Shown here piece after piece: positions 14,157 to 25,742 of a DNA stretch of 64,000 nucleotides. The DNA is from Mactromeris polynyma (taxonomy: Eukaryota > Mollusca > Bivalvia > Venerida > Mactridae): contig JASFXZ010000001.1 of the NCBI GenBank assembly GCA_032209605.1, forward strand, positions 22,696,619 to 22,760,618, written 5' to 3'. Below the pieces are notes generated by a model. The model was not told the DNA's origin and did not search any database. It saw nothing but the letters and a program-made list of their open reading frames with translations. How positions within the stretch are numbered: the stretch's first letter is position 1; every line of letters starts with the position of its first letter. Both the position numbers and the translations under genes were made by a program.

Positions 14157-14436
14157 ACAGAGCCGCGGCCGTGGTCCAGTGGTTAGTGCGCTGGACTTGT
14201 AACCCGGCGATCCGGGTTCGATTCCCGGTCGCGGCAGGTCATACCCTTCCATGAAAATTTGATAAAAATGTCAATTTTCCTCCTCATGTGGAGAAGTTGC
14301 CGACTCCTTGTGGAAGGGTAAGTTAGTACTGGTTAGATTTCAGTCCAGGAAAAACTGGTTAGGTGAACCGGCCGCCGTATATAACTGAAATATCGTTGAG
14401 AAACGGCGTTAAACCCGATGAAACAAACAAACAAAC
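14157..14436 (+). mobile_element. tRNA-derived SINE with 10-bp target-site duplication
   Basis: The head is tRNA-like (GTGGTCCAGTGGTTAGTGCG A box; GGGTTCGATTCCCGG B box; Thr-like TGT loop). The body contains GAACCGGCCGCCGTATATAA and GAAACGGCGTTAAACCC, and the tail is ACAAACAAAC. GAAGAAACAT occurs at 14147-14156 and 14437-14446. Two more copies are in the window (55155-55395 and 58916-59164). Confidence 0.9.
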
Positions 14437-14717
14437 GAAGAAACATGCTCAACAACGAGATCATGTTTTGTTTTCATTCCGGCATATTTATCCATGACGT
14501 CATTATTTCTGGAAAAATATAAAATTAACACGCATGGCGACAGATTGTATCATGAACGGACAACAGCATCCAGAAATAGAACCAATGTTATTGATTTCAG
14601 AATGCCATGACATTTATGGTTCTTCCTACTCTGATTTTGAATCCCTGACCTCTCTCAAATGTTTAAAGTATGGCTACAACAACAAAACAGTATGCAATTA
14701 ACCTAGCGTAGTATATA

Positions 14718-14882
14718 CAGTAAAAACCTCGCTAATAAGACCACCTGGGACCTTTGAAAACTGGTCTTAATACCGAGTTGTTGAGGTTGAATAAAGAGCA
14801 ATACAGTGAAATTGACTGGAATTGTGCTCTTAATTTTCAGGTGGTCGTATTATCGAGGTGGTCGTTAAGTGAAGTTTGACTG
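14718..14882. mobile_element. TA-type MITE (CAGTAAAAACCTC family)
   Basis: It begins CAGTAAAAACCTCGCTAATA after TA and ends with the imperfect complement AGTTTGACTG. Internal words AAGACCACCT, CCTTTGAAAAC and GAATAAAGAGC are shared with copies at 21387, 28275, 28474 and 56402. It resembles Tc1/mariner-superfamily MITEs. Confidence 0.75.
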
Positions 14883-17596
14883 AAGTCTTAGTTTGGAGAC
14901 TCTGGTCATACCATTTCGCGCCTGTTTCCTGTTGTGTCACAAAACGCAATATGGAGAGAGCAAATGTTATCCTCTTACAAGAACATATTCCACGTTTAAA
15001 CACAATCTGGCATATGTATCAGTTCATGTCTCGTAGTTTCCGATTGGTATCTCCATCTAGCGAGGTCAAAACCTCAGAATTGCATCCTTTGCGCTCTCGC
15101 CGGAATGTTTACTTCTACTATAGCTTGACATTAAACTCGCCCTCATTACTGAGTATACGGAATGAATGATTGACATTTAATTCCGCGTTGACGTCCAATA
15201 CTTACTTAAAGTGTTATACTCAAATGTCTTTACATTTCAAACTACACACCGGGCATTTAGCTAGAGGTGACCGTGTACTGAACATGCAAGCTATTCACGT
15301 GACCACCATCGACTTATTGCAATTGCTTATTTCGCTACTTAATTACCACAGGTGGGGTTATTGAAAATATAAGTCGTTGGTGTCTATTAAGTCATCTTTC
15401 CAGGAGCATGTGATGACAGTCGAATGATTCAGATACGTCAAAGCGGGAAAGGGCAGTGGCGGGAAGGCCCCTTTGACAAATAATGGCACCACACGCGTAC
15501 CAATGAACAATCCGTAGTATTTATACAAAAGTCGTGACCTTTGTCCCTATTACCTTTGTAAATGAACGTATATTTGTCTAGTCTCCTTTTTGAGTGGCTG
15601 TACACTTTGTATGCGCTATTCCCTGCTGGATGTTTTCATTCATGTATGAGTAGACAGGATTATGATTAGTGAATAAATTGATTAACATAAATCCAATATT
15701 GAGCACTATATTATATCGTAAGAATTCACGTCACGTGGCCGGAAATACTCTATTCATTTTGTTTCCTGTCCAGACATGCAGCCAAAGCATATTACTTTAC
15801 AAGCAACGAGTAACACGCAACCAACTTAATTGTTTGTTCAACCTATTTGCATCAAGCCCAACTGATTAAGTAAATCATTTAGTTCAAGAATGGTAGAACG
15901 CAGTTTATGAGAATGCATTGATATAATCAGATTATCGCATTTTACTCGTAGTCGGAGATGGAATCTCGCACGTAAGATACATAACAACATTTTACCTTCC
16001 TATATGACGGTGGTCATCTCCAGAGTATTTAAATAAACTGTTTTCCTTCGTCAAAATTACACCATGGAGCAATAAGGTTTGTCAAATCGGAATCGAACCA
16101 GGCATCTCAAATCACATAAAAGTATCAGACAAGGTCCTGGAACGTAGCACTTTCAAAATGATGAGGGCAATGAAATAATGCCATTCTATGGCGATTCGAA
16201 AACCTTATCCACCAGTAAAATGTGCCTTGCTGTATGAGTGCAAGTGGATTACGTGCTTCAACTAATTTCTCTTATACGATCCGTGCTTACAAACTTCAGG
16301 TCATATAATTATCAATTACTGTCTGTATAGGATATTGAATTATGACTATTCTCCGTTAATGAACATATTTATCACTTGGAAAGCTTCCTGTATAGAATCT
16401 AATTCACACTCAATAAACTCTATTACATGACTTTTTATTAAGCACTCCTTAAAAACAATGTTGTTGTTATTATTATTTCGTTTTCTGTATGCCTACTATA
16501 TGTTTGAACTCTTATAGACATCTAACATTATTTCTCTTACACTTATATATGCACCTATAACTACATTTGAAAAGAACAAACCAAACAATTTTTAATTTCC
16601 ATTTTTTTACAGAATAGTTAATACGTAGTTTCGTTTTGAATTTATGATGGAATATAAACAGGAAAAAGTGAGCCTTTATCAGCAAAGTATTTAGCACTTA
16701 TTTAAGTTATCAAATTGGTACTGTTATGAATACCCATCAACTTTTCTTATGAAAAACGAAATTACTTCATGAATTGTGGGAGCGTTTCGTTGCATTAGCT
16801 TCTTTTTTTAATGATACTAGAACTTTTTAAAACCCGAGCCATCCGATTAGCTGAAACAACAGGGAGTACCCTTATATAGTACAAAATGTATTGTAGCATA
16901 TAAATATATATGTGTTCAATTTATTAGAAGGCCAGTACAAACCAATCATATATGTCATTTACGTTGCGGTACAATATGTCAGAATTTGGCGTCAGTTGAC
17001 TTAATTGATATCTACTCATTGCAATTATTTATTACTGTTTACGTAGTTCATATCGGAGGAACAGGCGATTAGTCGAATAGCATTTACAAAGCCAATGGCA
17101 GAACTCATTTTATCAACAACACAAACATGTACGAATAAATGTATATCGTTTTCAATTGTTTTGTAATAAATATAATATATTTCTGTAGCGAAGCAATATT
17201 GTGAAGCAAGAACGCGCAATCCTATCACAAGGAGGCAACAATTCAGCCTAATCTGCTTACTGTCACTACATTCAAATGCAGACAATTTTTGTTTCTCATT
17301 TGTTTACGCAGTTATTTCGGTGTAATGTTCTGAAGGTCCCGTGACGTCATCCGTTCTGGACTACTCTGAAAAAACAGAACTCATTGTTTTATCGTTATTC
17401 CATACCCATTTTAAAACCGTAATTGTACTTTACAATTTAATATTGATAATAAAAACAAAAGGAAACACGAACGCCTCAATTGTGTGCGTTATTACTGTCA
17501 GAGTGTCACTGAAAACAGACATTGATGTTTAAAACGTTTCAATTAGACCTCTGCTGTGTTAAGTTCAGCTGATGTGTTATATTATTACCGTCTATA
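14883..17596. other. No gene recognised
   Basis: Short frames only (97 codons at 14876-15169 overlaps a MITE end). No family signature or obvious repeat. Confidence 0.55.
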
Positions 17597-17712
17597 AAAA
17601 GAGAGAATAAGTTGATACAGGGAACGCCAAATACATAAGACAGTGTTTCCCCACACAGACCTCCGGGAAAACAACACTCCACAAAACATAAGGCACTTGA
17701 GGAGGCTCCAAT
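17597..17712 (-). repeat. Dispersed repeat, partial copy 4
   Basis: GAATAAGTTGATACAGGGAA, AGACAGTGTTTCCCCACACA, GACCTCCGGGAAAACAACAC and TAAGGCACTTGAGGAGGCTC match the end of the repeat series only. Confidence 0.75.
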
Positions 17713-19039
17713 CTAACTAGGGAAGAAATTCAAATAAGACAAGAAAATCCTTAATAAAAACCTTACTGACTGAAACTTCTTTTTTTAAATATTCAACAAT
17801 GGTAAAGACTAAGCATGTCTTGGCAGCGAAATAGATAAATCTATTTTCTACGTGCCTCGAAATCTACGAATGCATCGAATTAGCGCACTTTTTGTGGTGT
17901 ATAGTTTCTGTTGTATAAATTTCTACTTAGCTAGAAAACAAATGATATTTTAATCTAGAGACTTTGTCGTCTGGAACATAGATAAAAACACATACATTAT
18001 TTTCGGCGAAGACTTTGGTTTTAGACAAAACCCAACATGGCTAGACAGAACTTAACGAATTCGCACAACATTAATTCCGCGCGAAAGCATCGAAACGACA
18101 TTCATTGCATTATTATAGTTTTCCGACAAAAATACATACAAGTCTGATGTAAGACAAACATATTATGCAACAATTGTAAATACTAACCATACCTCCATCT
18201 CGCCATCGTTATCCATTCTTGGCAGTAAACAGTGCGTTACACAACGAATTTCCCTAGACTAACAAACAATTGCTTTCCCCCGGAGTATGACGAAAGTTTG
18301 ACGTCATTTATGACGTAATGTTTATAATGTCATTAAGACCCCAAATCCTATGGCGCGGCTCATATGTAATACATACAATCCCGATTGGCATCGCATACTT
18401 CATAACTCGGTCGTGCACTTTGTTGTTGTAATATCTTGCTCGACTCCAACATTTATTGAATACTTCGAAGTAGAAATGAAATGCCGACAGCAATAAACCA
18501 AAACGTGAAGTTAATAATACAGATAAAGTAGTGTCATCACTTCACAATCTAGACTAATGTGGAAATAGGACCATTAACAGTTAAAACACGTTCAAACTCG
18601 CTTGAATGGGATAAACTTATCGCGTAATTTAATTCCTCAATTGTCGATATCCTTCCAGATGATTGAGCTAAAGACAGCAATGCATCTGGCTTGGTAATTG
18701 GATGTTTCGCTGCAGCAATACGACTAAAACCATCATCAAAACATTATTATGGCAAACACTTGCCTGATAAATACAAAGACATTACAACTCGGGTTGTCTA
18801 TAGCAGTGATTCTGTCCAAATATAAACGACAGCAAAACGATTCCATTCGACATTATTAGGTGTTTATTTTCAGCTTCACATACGTTATGTTGCCAAGCTT
18901 TATGTTTAGATTCACACTGAACTTACTAAGAGTGTTTAAATTTCAACCATTATTGGAGATTTAGTCGTTATTAGATGTAAATCGCAGAATGATGATAATT
19001 TATATTGTTAATTTCCCTTCCTTATGTGCTGTTCTTTCA
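17713..19039. other. No gene recognised; presumed intron or upstream DNA of GPCR gene A
   Basis: AT-rich, with no membrane-segment-like frame that would supply TM1-TM2 in phase 0 to the exon at 19377. Confidence 0.5.
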
Positions 19040-19330
19040 CTTAATATTATATTCATGCTCTCCCCCCCCCCCCCTTTCGGCCAGTAATTACAGATTTTCT
19101 TGACTTGTTCCGTGATGTTTTCCTGTTCATCCATTAAAGTATTCCCATTGCCCACTTAATTCTCTTTAGTTGCTCTTTATGGTCGGCTATATATTCCCAT
19201 ACATATTTACAATTGTTCCTCCCCAATACCTGGTGTTTGTAGGCTGTTGTTTCCCCGTATGTGCGAGGAGGCATTGTCTTGCGAATGTGGCGTTCCTTGT
19301 AACAACTTAATCTCTCTTTTATTTCAGAAA
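19040..19330 (+). repeat. Dispersed repeat, copy 5, just upstream of a GPCR exon
   Basis: It has a C run (19063-19075), TTTCGGCCAGTAATTACAGA, TGCGAGGAGGCATTGTCTTG and GGCGTTCCTTGTAACAACTT. It ends about 45 bp before the TM3 exon of GPCR gene A, so it occupies the intron's acceptor side. Confidence 0.75.
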
Positions 19331-19376
19331 GAGCTATCGTTGTGTAAATAAAATGTTATTTTCTATTGCCTTTCAG

Positions 19377-19755
19377 AGAGTGTCTGTTTTTGTATCGGTT
19401 TTAACATTGATGGCAATATCAGTGGAGAGATACATGGCCATATGTCATCCATTGTTTCACCAAGGCAACCACTTCAAAACGAGGCTGATAATCGTAATCA
19501 TCTGGGGTGTCTCTCTTGTTACCCCGAGTTGTGACTTTTACAACAAAGTGCTCATTCCCGATAGCGAGGTTCCGGTGTCACTAAGACCATGGATGACGGC
19601 GTGTGCCCCGTTAGACGATAAGATGGAGATGGAATTTAATCTTTTCATTGCCATAACATTCTACGTTTTGCCATTAATTGTGATGTCATTCACCTACGTC
19701 ATGATAGCGGTATGCCTTTGGTCAAGTACGTCTACTAGAAATGCCATTTCACAAA
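19377..19755 (+). CDS. GPCR gene A exon: TM3-ICL2-TM4-ECL2-TM5
   Basis: The acceptor is a pyrimidine tract ending TTTCAG at 19371-19376 and the donor is GTAAGT at 19756. The exon opens in phase 0 at R-V-S-V-F-V, the same residue position and phase as in gene B. It carries ERY, the TM4 tryptophan, the ECL2 cysteine and TM5. The apparent ATG at 19353 lies in the intron and is not used as a start. A dispersed repeat copy ends about 50 bp upstream. Confidence 0.87.
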
Positions 19756-22700
19756 GTAAGTCATTAAGAAGTTATAAGTGTTACTTGGTCAATATTGTGA
19801 GGATTACGATACGTTCTTGACTTATCTCTAGATATTTTAGTAAATAACTAATAGCTATCTAAATAAGTACCGTTATTGTTTTGGAATATCAAATTTTTGA
19901 TTAAAAATTTAAAAATAATTGACTATCATCTTCTCGTCCTTAGTTTAAGCGTTACATGAATACTTTAAAATATGTTTTGATCTAAGTATGCGTAGTGTTT
20001 AACCACTGATTTTACAATAAGACCCTGCTTTAACTCGACCATCCTTTAACTAGTGTTTGTTTGCAGTTATACGTATCATAGTATTTGTTATAGTCGGTAG
20101 GTCGATTACTTCTTCCGATCGTAGATTCATTAAACATGCACACTAACAAAACTCTTGCACGGAAGGATTTTAAAATTTGATGCGGGGCCAGTATCGGTTA
20201 GTCGATCGAAATACCGCAAACAAACTCTTTTAAGAGAATGGCTTCATGTATATAACATCTCCATTGCAGATTTACAATATGAGTCCGCGATGGAACAACT
20301 AAAAATTCGTAGAAGAACAGCTCGAATGTTGATTGTTGTTGTGGTCATGTTCGGGTTGTGTTATTTTCCTATCAATGCGTTAAACATCATAAGGTAAGCA
20401 TCAAGCATACTGAAGCAACACATGGTAGAATATGCAACGCTCAGATTGTAGACTGACTACTTACAAGTATTAATGGCTATTAAAGCTAAAGCAAATTATA
20501 CGAGTTCAAATGCAGAAATTCCACGTAGACAGAAGTATTTTGTAATAAAATTTATAGCAATGCCATTTTCACGTCTATGGTGTATCACTTTGGCTAATAT
20601 CGATTGCCATGAAATTCGTGTTCAGAATATTCCCATAACACTATTATAACAAATACAAAAGCCATTCAAGACATTATTGTTTCAATGCTATTCAGCATTT
20701 GAAACGCATACAAGACACAAGGCAACACTTATATAAATCCCACTACATGTTTTCTGTCAGTCTTTTGATTATATTCTATAGACAAGTAAATGTCCACATA
20801 CACCCAATCAGTTCTAAGACGCCAATCGGCCGACGGTTGGTATACAATACGAACACTCAATGACATTGATGCATGTGATTCTTTATGTAAAATAGACATA
20901 TAAGTACTTTGTATTCATCTGTCTTGATAAATGACTTTAGACAACTTATTTCTCTTATTCAAACAATCATATGTAACCTTTCATTCCAGATGGCGTGTCT
21001 TACTGCCACGCCATAAGTATGGTAATCAGTAACAATGCTTTTTACAATTTTCTCATTTTACAACTCGGGACTATTCCCGGAAGTCCATTATCCATTGATA
21101 CCGTTGCTTTTATTTATAAGTAAGTCACGTATGGAAAGCGAAACATTTCTCGGAGGGTCAGGAACAAGCGATGAATACAAAGTAACGAATATTGTAATAA
21201 AATGTCCGCAAGCACATGAAATACTATCTACTGTTGACTTGCTTTATCAGTACATGTACTTTTAAACGAGTCCAATTTTTGATAGGGAGAAGAAGTTGTA
21301 AAAAGTATGTTACTAGTATGTGATCGCGTGCAAACTCTTGCCTTTTCCAAAGGCTTGTTTTATAATGGTTGTTCGTGCATGTAGTACAGTAAAAACCTCA
21401 ATGATAAGACCACCCTAGGACCTTTGAAAACGGGTCCTGATATTGAAATGATCTGAATAGTGAGCTTGAATAAAGAGTAAAACAGTGAACATGGACTTGA
21501 AAGGTGTATTCTAAAATTTGAGGTAGTCTTGATATTGAATTGGTCTTTAAGTGGGGTTTTACTGTTATGTATGTCTCCTTGTGTTTTGGGTGCATTTTCT
21601 GTTGGAATTCGCCATTCATTTCAGGAAATTTGTTCATGACTCATAATTTATGAACACTCATCCATATATCCTTAACGCCAATAAAAATGCCAGTTTAGAA
21701 TTTCCTATTAATGGCATATGTACAAGCGTTTAAGATAAAATGGGCGTAAGTCAGCCAATGTATTGCTCAACGAGGCTCTGACATGAGCAATATAAAATGT
21801 TAGTACCAAAAAGGACGAAATTTATTTGAAAAAACTTGTTTAATGTAACATGCGTTTATAAAGTATATTATTTCAGGTATACAAGTGTATTTGAGGGACT
21901 AAACCAGACAGCCCTTATTTGTATCGTCTGGTCTGCGCGATTTCTATGTTATTTTAACAGTGCCATTAACCCGGTGATATATCATTTCATGAGCGGTAAG
22001 TATCCGGAGAGTCGAATATTCAAATACATATTAAATAAAGTGATTGTTTTCTTTTTTAAATCCCCCTGATTGTCGTTAATGCTCCTTAGTTGTTCTTGAT
22101 GGTATGACCGGCCATTTATTGCGCCTCTGTTCCCTTGCACCTCCTCAACGTCTGATGTATTGTGGACTGTTGATTTCCCGGAGGTCTGAGTGGAGAGGCA
22201 TTGTTTAATGTATGTGGCGTTCCCTGTAGCAACTTAATCTCCCTTTTACTAGATTTAGTAGTAATCTGTCTGTGAGGTTTTATTATGGCTCGGAAGGTTT
22301 TAAAATGATTTAATGCAAGTCTACGAAAGAGCTGCGTCAAAGCTATGTAATACATTTGCAACATGTTTACACGGTGTAAAAGTCCGCAAGGATTGCTCAG
22401 TCGGTACAGCGTACAACATCCAAGTTTGGAGGTCTACGGTTCGAACATTGGTTGAGGTTTATTTTCTGTGTGACAATTTGAATGAAGATAATGCATCTAC
22501 AGGCATTTAATTTCTATCTCTAATTCATGCGAGAAAGCTGCCATATGCCTGTTAAAGAACATATTAGCATTGGTTGGTCAACAGAATGCTCGACATCACT
22601 GAAATACCATTGAAAACGATCTACAACCTCCAACACAAACAAATACATTTGTACAATGAAGATTATTTTTCAGTGAATGATGTGCATAAAATAATCTCAG

Positions 22701-23260
22701 CGGTCGAGGGGTAGAACGTCCTGATCCAAAGGTCGTGAGTTCGAGCTCCGCAATGAGCCGGGTTTGATCTCGAACTTTACAGTCCCTAATTATGACGCGA
22801 GTACTGGCTGATAGCCAGGAAACAGTCATCAAGAGTGATAAGAATAAGTTGTAAGAGCTTGTTTCACAATTGATGCAAAATAAATGAGTTGAAACTAAAC
22901 TAATCAATAGGGAAGTTTATTAAATTTTGATCCATCAGTGCCGTGAAATGGTATGTTGCTTATTGCCCATCAGCTGGTCTGCCTCGTACCCTCATGGTGT
23001 TCAGCGTCATAGAACATAAGATGACCAGCCCTTTATAAATGTAATATGCTTTATAAACATATTTTTCAGCTAAATTCCGTAACCAGTTTAGGACAGCTTG
23101 TTTTGGATGTTACAAATGCTGTGGATGTTTGGACAAGAATGAGAAGGGTAGGTGCACTTGTGTCAACAGAACTTGTATACATACTGAACATGTTAGAACT
23201 ACTTCTTATGGAAATGTGGAGATAAAAATGAGAGTAATGAACAATAAAAGTAAAGGATGA
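19377..23260 (+). CDS. GPCR gene A: class A neuropeptide receptor, orexin/allatotropin-like (partial, TM3 to C-tail)
   Basis: Four exons join in frame: 19377-19755, 20270-20393, 21877-21995, 23070-23260, with AG acceptors and GTAAG-type donors and splice phases 0/1/2/1, giving about 270 residues. Visible landmarks run in order: TM3 ending in the ERY variant of DRY (SVERYMAICHP), TM4 with a conserved W (IIWGVSL), an ECL2 cysteine (WMTACAPLD), TM5 (FYVLPLIVMSF), a basic end to ICL3 (KIRRRTARM), TM6 with FGLCYFP (the CWxP position), TM7 with NPVIYHFMS (NPxxY), then helix 8 (AKFRNQFRTAC). The protein should be a plasma-membrane, G-protein-coupled peptide receptor. Orexin/allatotropin affinity is judged by eye from the TM3, TM6 and TM7 wording; QRFP/NPFF-like receptors are alternatives. 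TM1-TM2 and the start codon were not found upstream. It is a paralogue of the minus-strand gene at 53359-60113. Confidence 0.85.
20270..20393 (+). CDS. GPCR gene A exon: end of ICL3 and TM6
   Basis: This 124-bp exon lies between CATTGCAG (ends 20269) and the donor GTAAGC (20394). It encodes the cytoplasmic end of TM6 with RRRTARMLIVVVVM and the FGLCYFP toggle region. Entry is phase 1 and exit phase 2. The length is identical to the matching exon of gene B. The open frame reading in from 20155 is intronic. Confidence 0.86.
21387..21564. mobile_element. TA-type MITE in intron of GPCR gene A
   Basis: CAGTAAAAACCTCAATGATA at the left and GTGGGGTTTTACTG at the right are terminal inverted repeats. 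The interior shares AAGACCACCC and TTGAATAAAGAG with the 14718 copy. It lies in the TM6-TM7 intron. Confidence 0.75.
21877..21995 (+). CDS. GPCR gene A exon: ECL3 and TM7
   Basis: The acceptor TATTTCAG ends at 21876 and the donor GTAAGT starts at 21996. The 119 bp encode YTSVFEGLNQTA (ECL3, with an N-Q-T glycosylation-type sequon), the WSARFLCYFNSA stretch and the NPVIYHFMS motif of TM7. It joins in phase 2 to the TM6 exon and in phase 1 to the tail exon. Confidence 0.86.
22075..22245 (+). repeat. Dispersed repeat, partial copy 6, in GPCR gene A intron
   Basis: CGGCCATTTATTGCGCCTCT, CCCGGAGGTCTGAGTGGAGA and GGCGTTCCCTGTAGCAACTT match the end of the family. It lies 80 bp downstream of the TM7 exon. 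Confidence 0.75.
22380..22465 (+). repeat. tRNA-like SINE head fragment
   Basis: GGATTGCTCAGTCGGTACAG (A box-like) and GGTCTACGGTTCGAACATTG (B box-like) lie about 30 bp apart in the TM7-tail intron of GPCR gene A. The acceptor stem is not preserved. Confidence 0.55.
22690..22895 (+). repeat. Degenerate tRNA-derived SINE
   Basis: GCGGTCGAGGGGTAGAACG and GGTCGTGAGTTCGAGCTCC resemble A and B boxes. They are followed by about 120 bp of body and an AT-rich end with AAATAAATGAG. It lies in the TM7-tail intron of GPCR gene A. Confidence 0.55.
23070..23260 (+). CDS. GPCR gene A terminal exon: helix 8 and cysteine-rich tail
   Basis: The acceptor TTTTTCAG ends at 23069. Phase 1 joining gives A-K-F-R-N-Q-F-R, the canonical start of helix 8 after NPxxY. 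The frame stays open to TGA at 23258-23260, about 63 residues. The tail is rich in cysteine (ACFGCYKCCGC then CTCVNRTC), which suggests palmitoylation or membrane anchoring. A possible alternative donor (GTAGGT at 23148) lies inside the exon. AATAAA words occur downstream near 23437, so the 3' end may be close. Confidence 0.78.
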
Positions 23261-24084
23261 ATTAACAATGTCGCGGGATATGTTAGTATGTCAACACTAT
23301 GGAGATAATTGTGCAGTGAAACCATTTAACTATCCGTAAATTTGTTTGACTGCGTTTCGGAGACTGGCCAATAGGACTGGCGCCAATGTACTCTTTTTTG
23401 TTCGTCCTTGCCAATTTTTTTCGGCTGAAAAGAGTAAATAAAATAATGAAACCATGTAAAGGAAATCGACCTGCCAATCCACATCAAACTTTGTGTGTGG
23501 GAGTACCGCCAACCAAAATTTAAGGATGACCGAACGAAAATATACTCACTTCTGCTATGAACTACAAGTAATACTATATGTATTTATATGACATAGATTA
23601 TTAGAGTAAAATACCCAGACTGGAATGAGGTAATTTCCTTACGTAGATTCTTTCTGACAAAAACACAATACCAAATGCTATCAATTTTATCAAATGAAAA
23701 CAATACAATACTTCATAAAACTCCAACTAGCCTGCCAAAGATTATTACAACATCCGTTTGGTATTTCGTTTGCTTGTGTGCTTTATGAATGTCTTTTGAC
23801 ACAGTCTGAGTGTGCCATGACTATGAAATCAATGTTTGTCCGGCATTTACGTAACCATTCCATCATCAATAGTTGTGATATTTGTGTTAGTGTACACATG
23901 TTTTATTGCGATAAATTGATATCACAGACAGTGAAGTCCACGTTTATGTGCTTTTTATTTTAAGCTGTTGTGAATATCAGATATATCAGTATAACAAATG
24001 ACCTACGTTTCCGTTCTCGCAAATCCATAGTCCCACAAGCATAACGAAATAAATAGCTGTTCTCGCCCTCTTATCAATGACAAG

Positions 24085-24660
24085 ACAAAACTGTAGAATA
24101 ATCAATCTGCATTATACTTACTAATGGTTTAGGATAATTAATTTGCATTACATACGATTGATTCAGAATAGTAAATATGCATTATTTACTAATGAGAACA
24201 ATACAAATATGCATTGTTTACTAATGATTTAGAATAATCAGTCTGCATTACTTATTAATTACTAAGAATACTTTATCTGCAGTACCCTCAAATGCTTCAG
24301 AATAATTAATCTGTACATTGCTTGCGAATGCTGTTTAATAATTAATATGCATTTCTTATTAATGATTTAGAATAGTTATCTGTGTTACTAACTTTTGACT
24401 TAAAAGGTAGAAGAATTACTTACCATTTGTGACTATTGTTTTAAAATTTAAAATCTGCACTACTTACAAACGATTTGGAATAAATTGATATGCATTGCCT
24501 ACTAAATAAAGACTTTGAATAATTGGTCTGTATCAATTATTAGTTATTTAAAATACTTGCTCTATAGCACCCACTAATGATTTAGACTAGGTATCTAATA
24601 TGTACTTTACTTATTAATTTATATAAAATAACTAAACTACATCTTTAATAAACGGACTAG
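24085..24660. repeat. Degenerate AT-rich tandem array, ~33-36 bp unit
   Basis: Units follow AATAATCAATCTGCATTA then CTTACTAATGATTTAG with heavy drift. About 15 loosely matching copies can be traced, becoming unrecognisable toward 24660. It has decayed much more than the array that follows. Confidence 0.7.
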
Positions 24661-24854
24661 TATATTTATAATTGCAGAATTAGTGTATTTTATACGCATT
24701 TTTAAGGAACATAATTGGATTCGAACATACTACAATAATCAATTACTCAGTCTGTAATATGTATACAAACAGGTTTATGAAATTGTAATGTAAGTATATA
24801 GCACACTACACGAATATTCATGTTTACAACCACTATTATAGCATATTATATTAT

Positions 24855-25742
24855 GGTTATTGCTACGGAATCCTGTTGAGGCCGTCACGCGTCGCCTAGC
24901 AATGTTTGTTATTATTACGGAATCCTTTTGAAGCCGGCACGCGTCGCCTAGCAATGTTTGTTATTATGACGGAATCCATTGAGGCCGTCACGCGTCGCCA
25001 AGCAATGTTTGTTATTATTAAGGAATCCTTTTGAGGCCGTCACGCGTCGCCTAGCAATGTTTTTTTATTATTACGGCATTCTTTTGAAGCCGTCACGTGT
25101 CGCCTAGCCATGTTTGATATTATTACGGAATCCTTTTGAAGCCGTCACGCGTCGCCTAGCAATGTTTGTTATTATTACGGAATCCTTTTGAGACCGTCAC
25201 GCGTCGCCAAGCAATGTTTGTTATTATTACGGAATCATTTGTTGAGGCCGTCACGCGTCGCCTAGCAATGTTTGTTTTTATTACGGAATCCATTTGAGGC
25301 CGTCACGCCTCGCCAAGCAATGTTTGTTTTTATTACGGAATCCATTTGAAGCCGTCATGCGTCGCCTAGCCATGTTTGTTATTATTACGGCATCAACTTG
25401 AGGCTGTCACGCGTCGCCAAACAATGATTGTTTTTATTACGGAATCCACTTGAGGCCGCCACTCGTCGCCAAGCAATGTTTGTTATTATTACGGAATCCA
25501 GTTGAAGCCGTCATGCGTCGCCTAGCAATGTTTGTTATTATTACGGCATCAACTTGAGGCGGTCACGTGTCGCCAAGCAATGTTTGTTATTATTTCGGAA
25601 TCCACTTGAGGATGTCACTCGACGCAAAGCAATGTTTGTTATTATTACGGAATCCACTTGAGGCCGTCACTCGTCGCCAAGCAATGTTTGTTATTATTAC
25701 GGAATCCACTTGAGGCGGTCACGCGTCGCCAAGCAATGTTGC
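24855..25742. repeat. CpG-rich minisatellite, 52-bp unit, ~17 copies
   Basis: Each unit contains GCCGTCACGCGTCGCC(T/A)AG, CAATGTTTGTTATTATTACG and GGAATCC. Period measured between the first two copies is 52 bp (24878 to 24930). Copies differ by point changes, and the CpGs are largely kept. It stands out from AT-rich surroundings. Confidence 0.9.

Noticed and set aside
14157..14235. Functional tRNA-Thr gene
   Set aside because: It is the head of a SINE with body, tail and target duplications; the stems are imperfect and the same sequence recurs elsewhere.
19353..19376. ATG at 19353 as start of GPCR gene A
   Set aside because: It lies upstream of a good acceptor (TTTCAG ending 19376), and the paralogue has its exon border at the same residue.
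24855..25742. Possible CRISPR-like array
   Set aside because: Units are contiguous with no unique spacers, and the context is eukaryotic.
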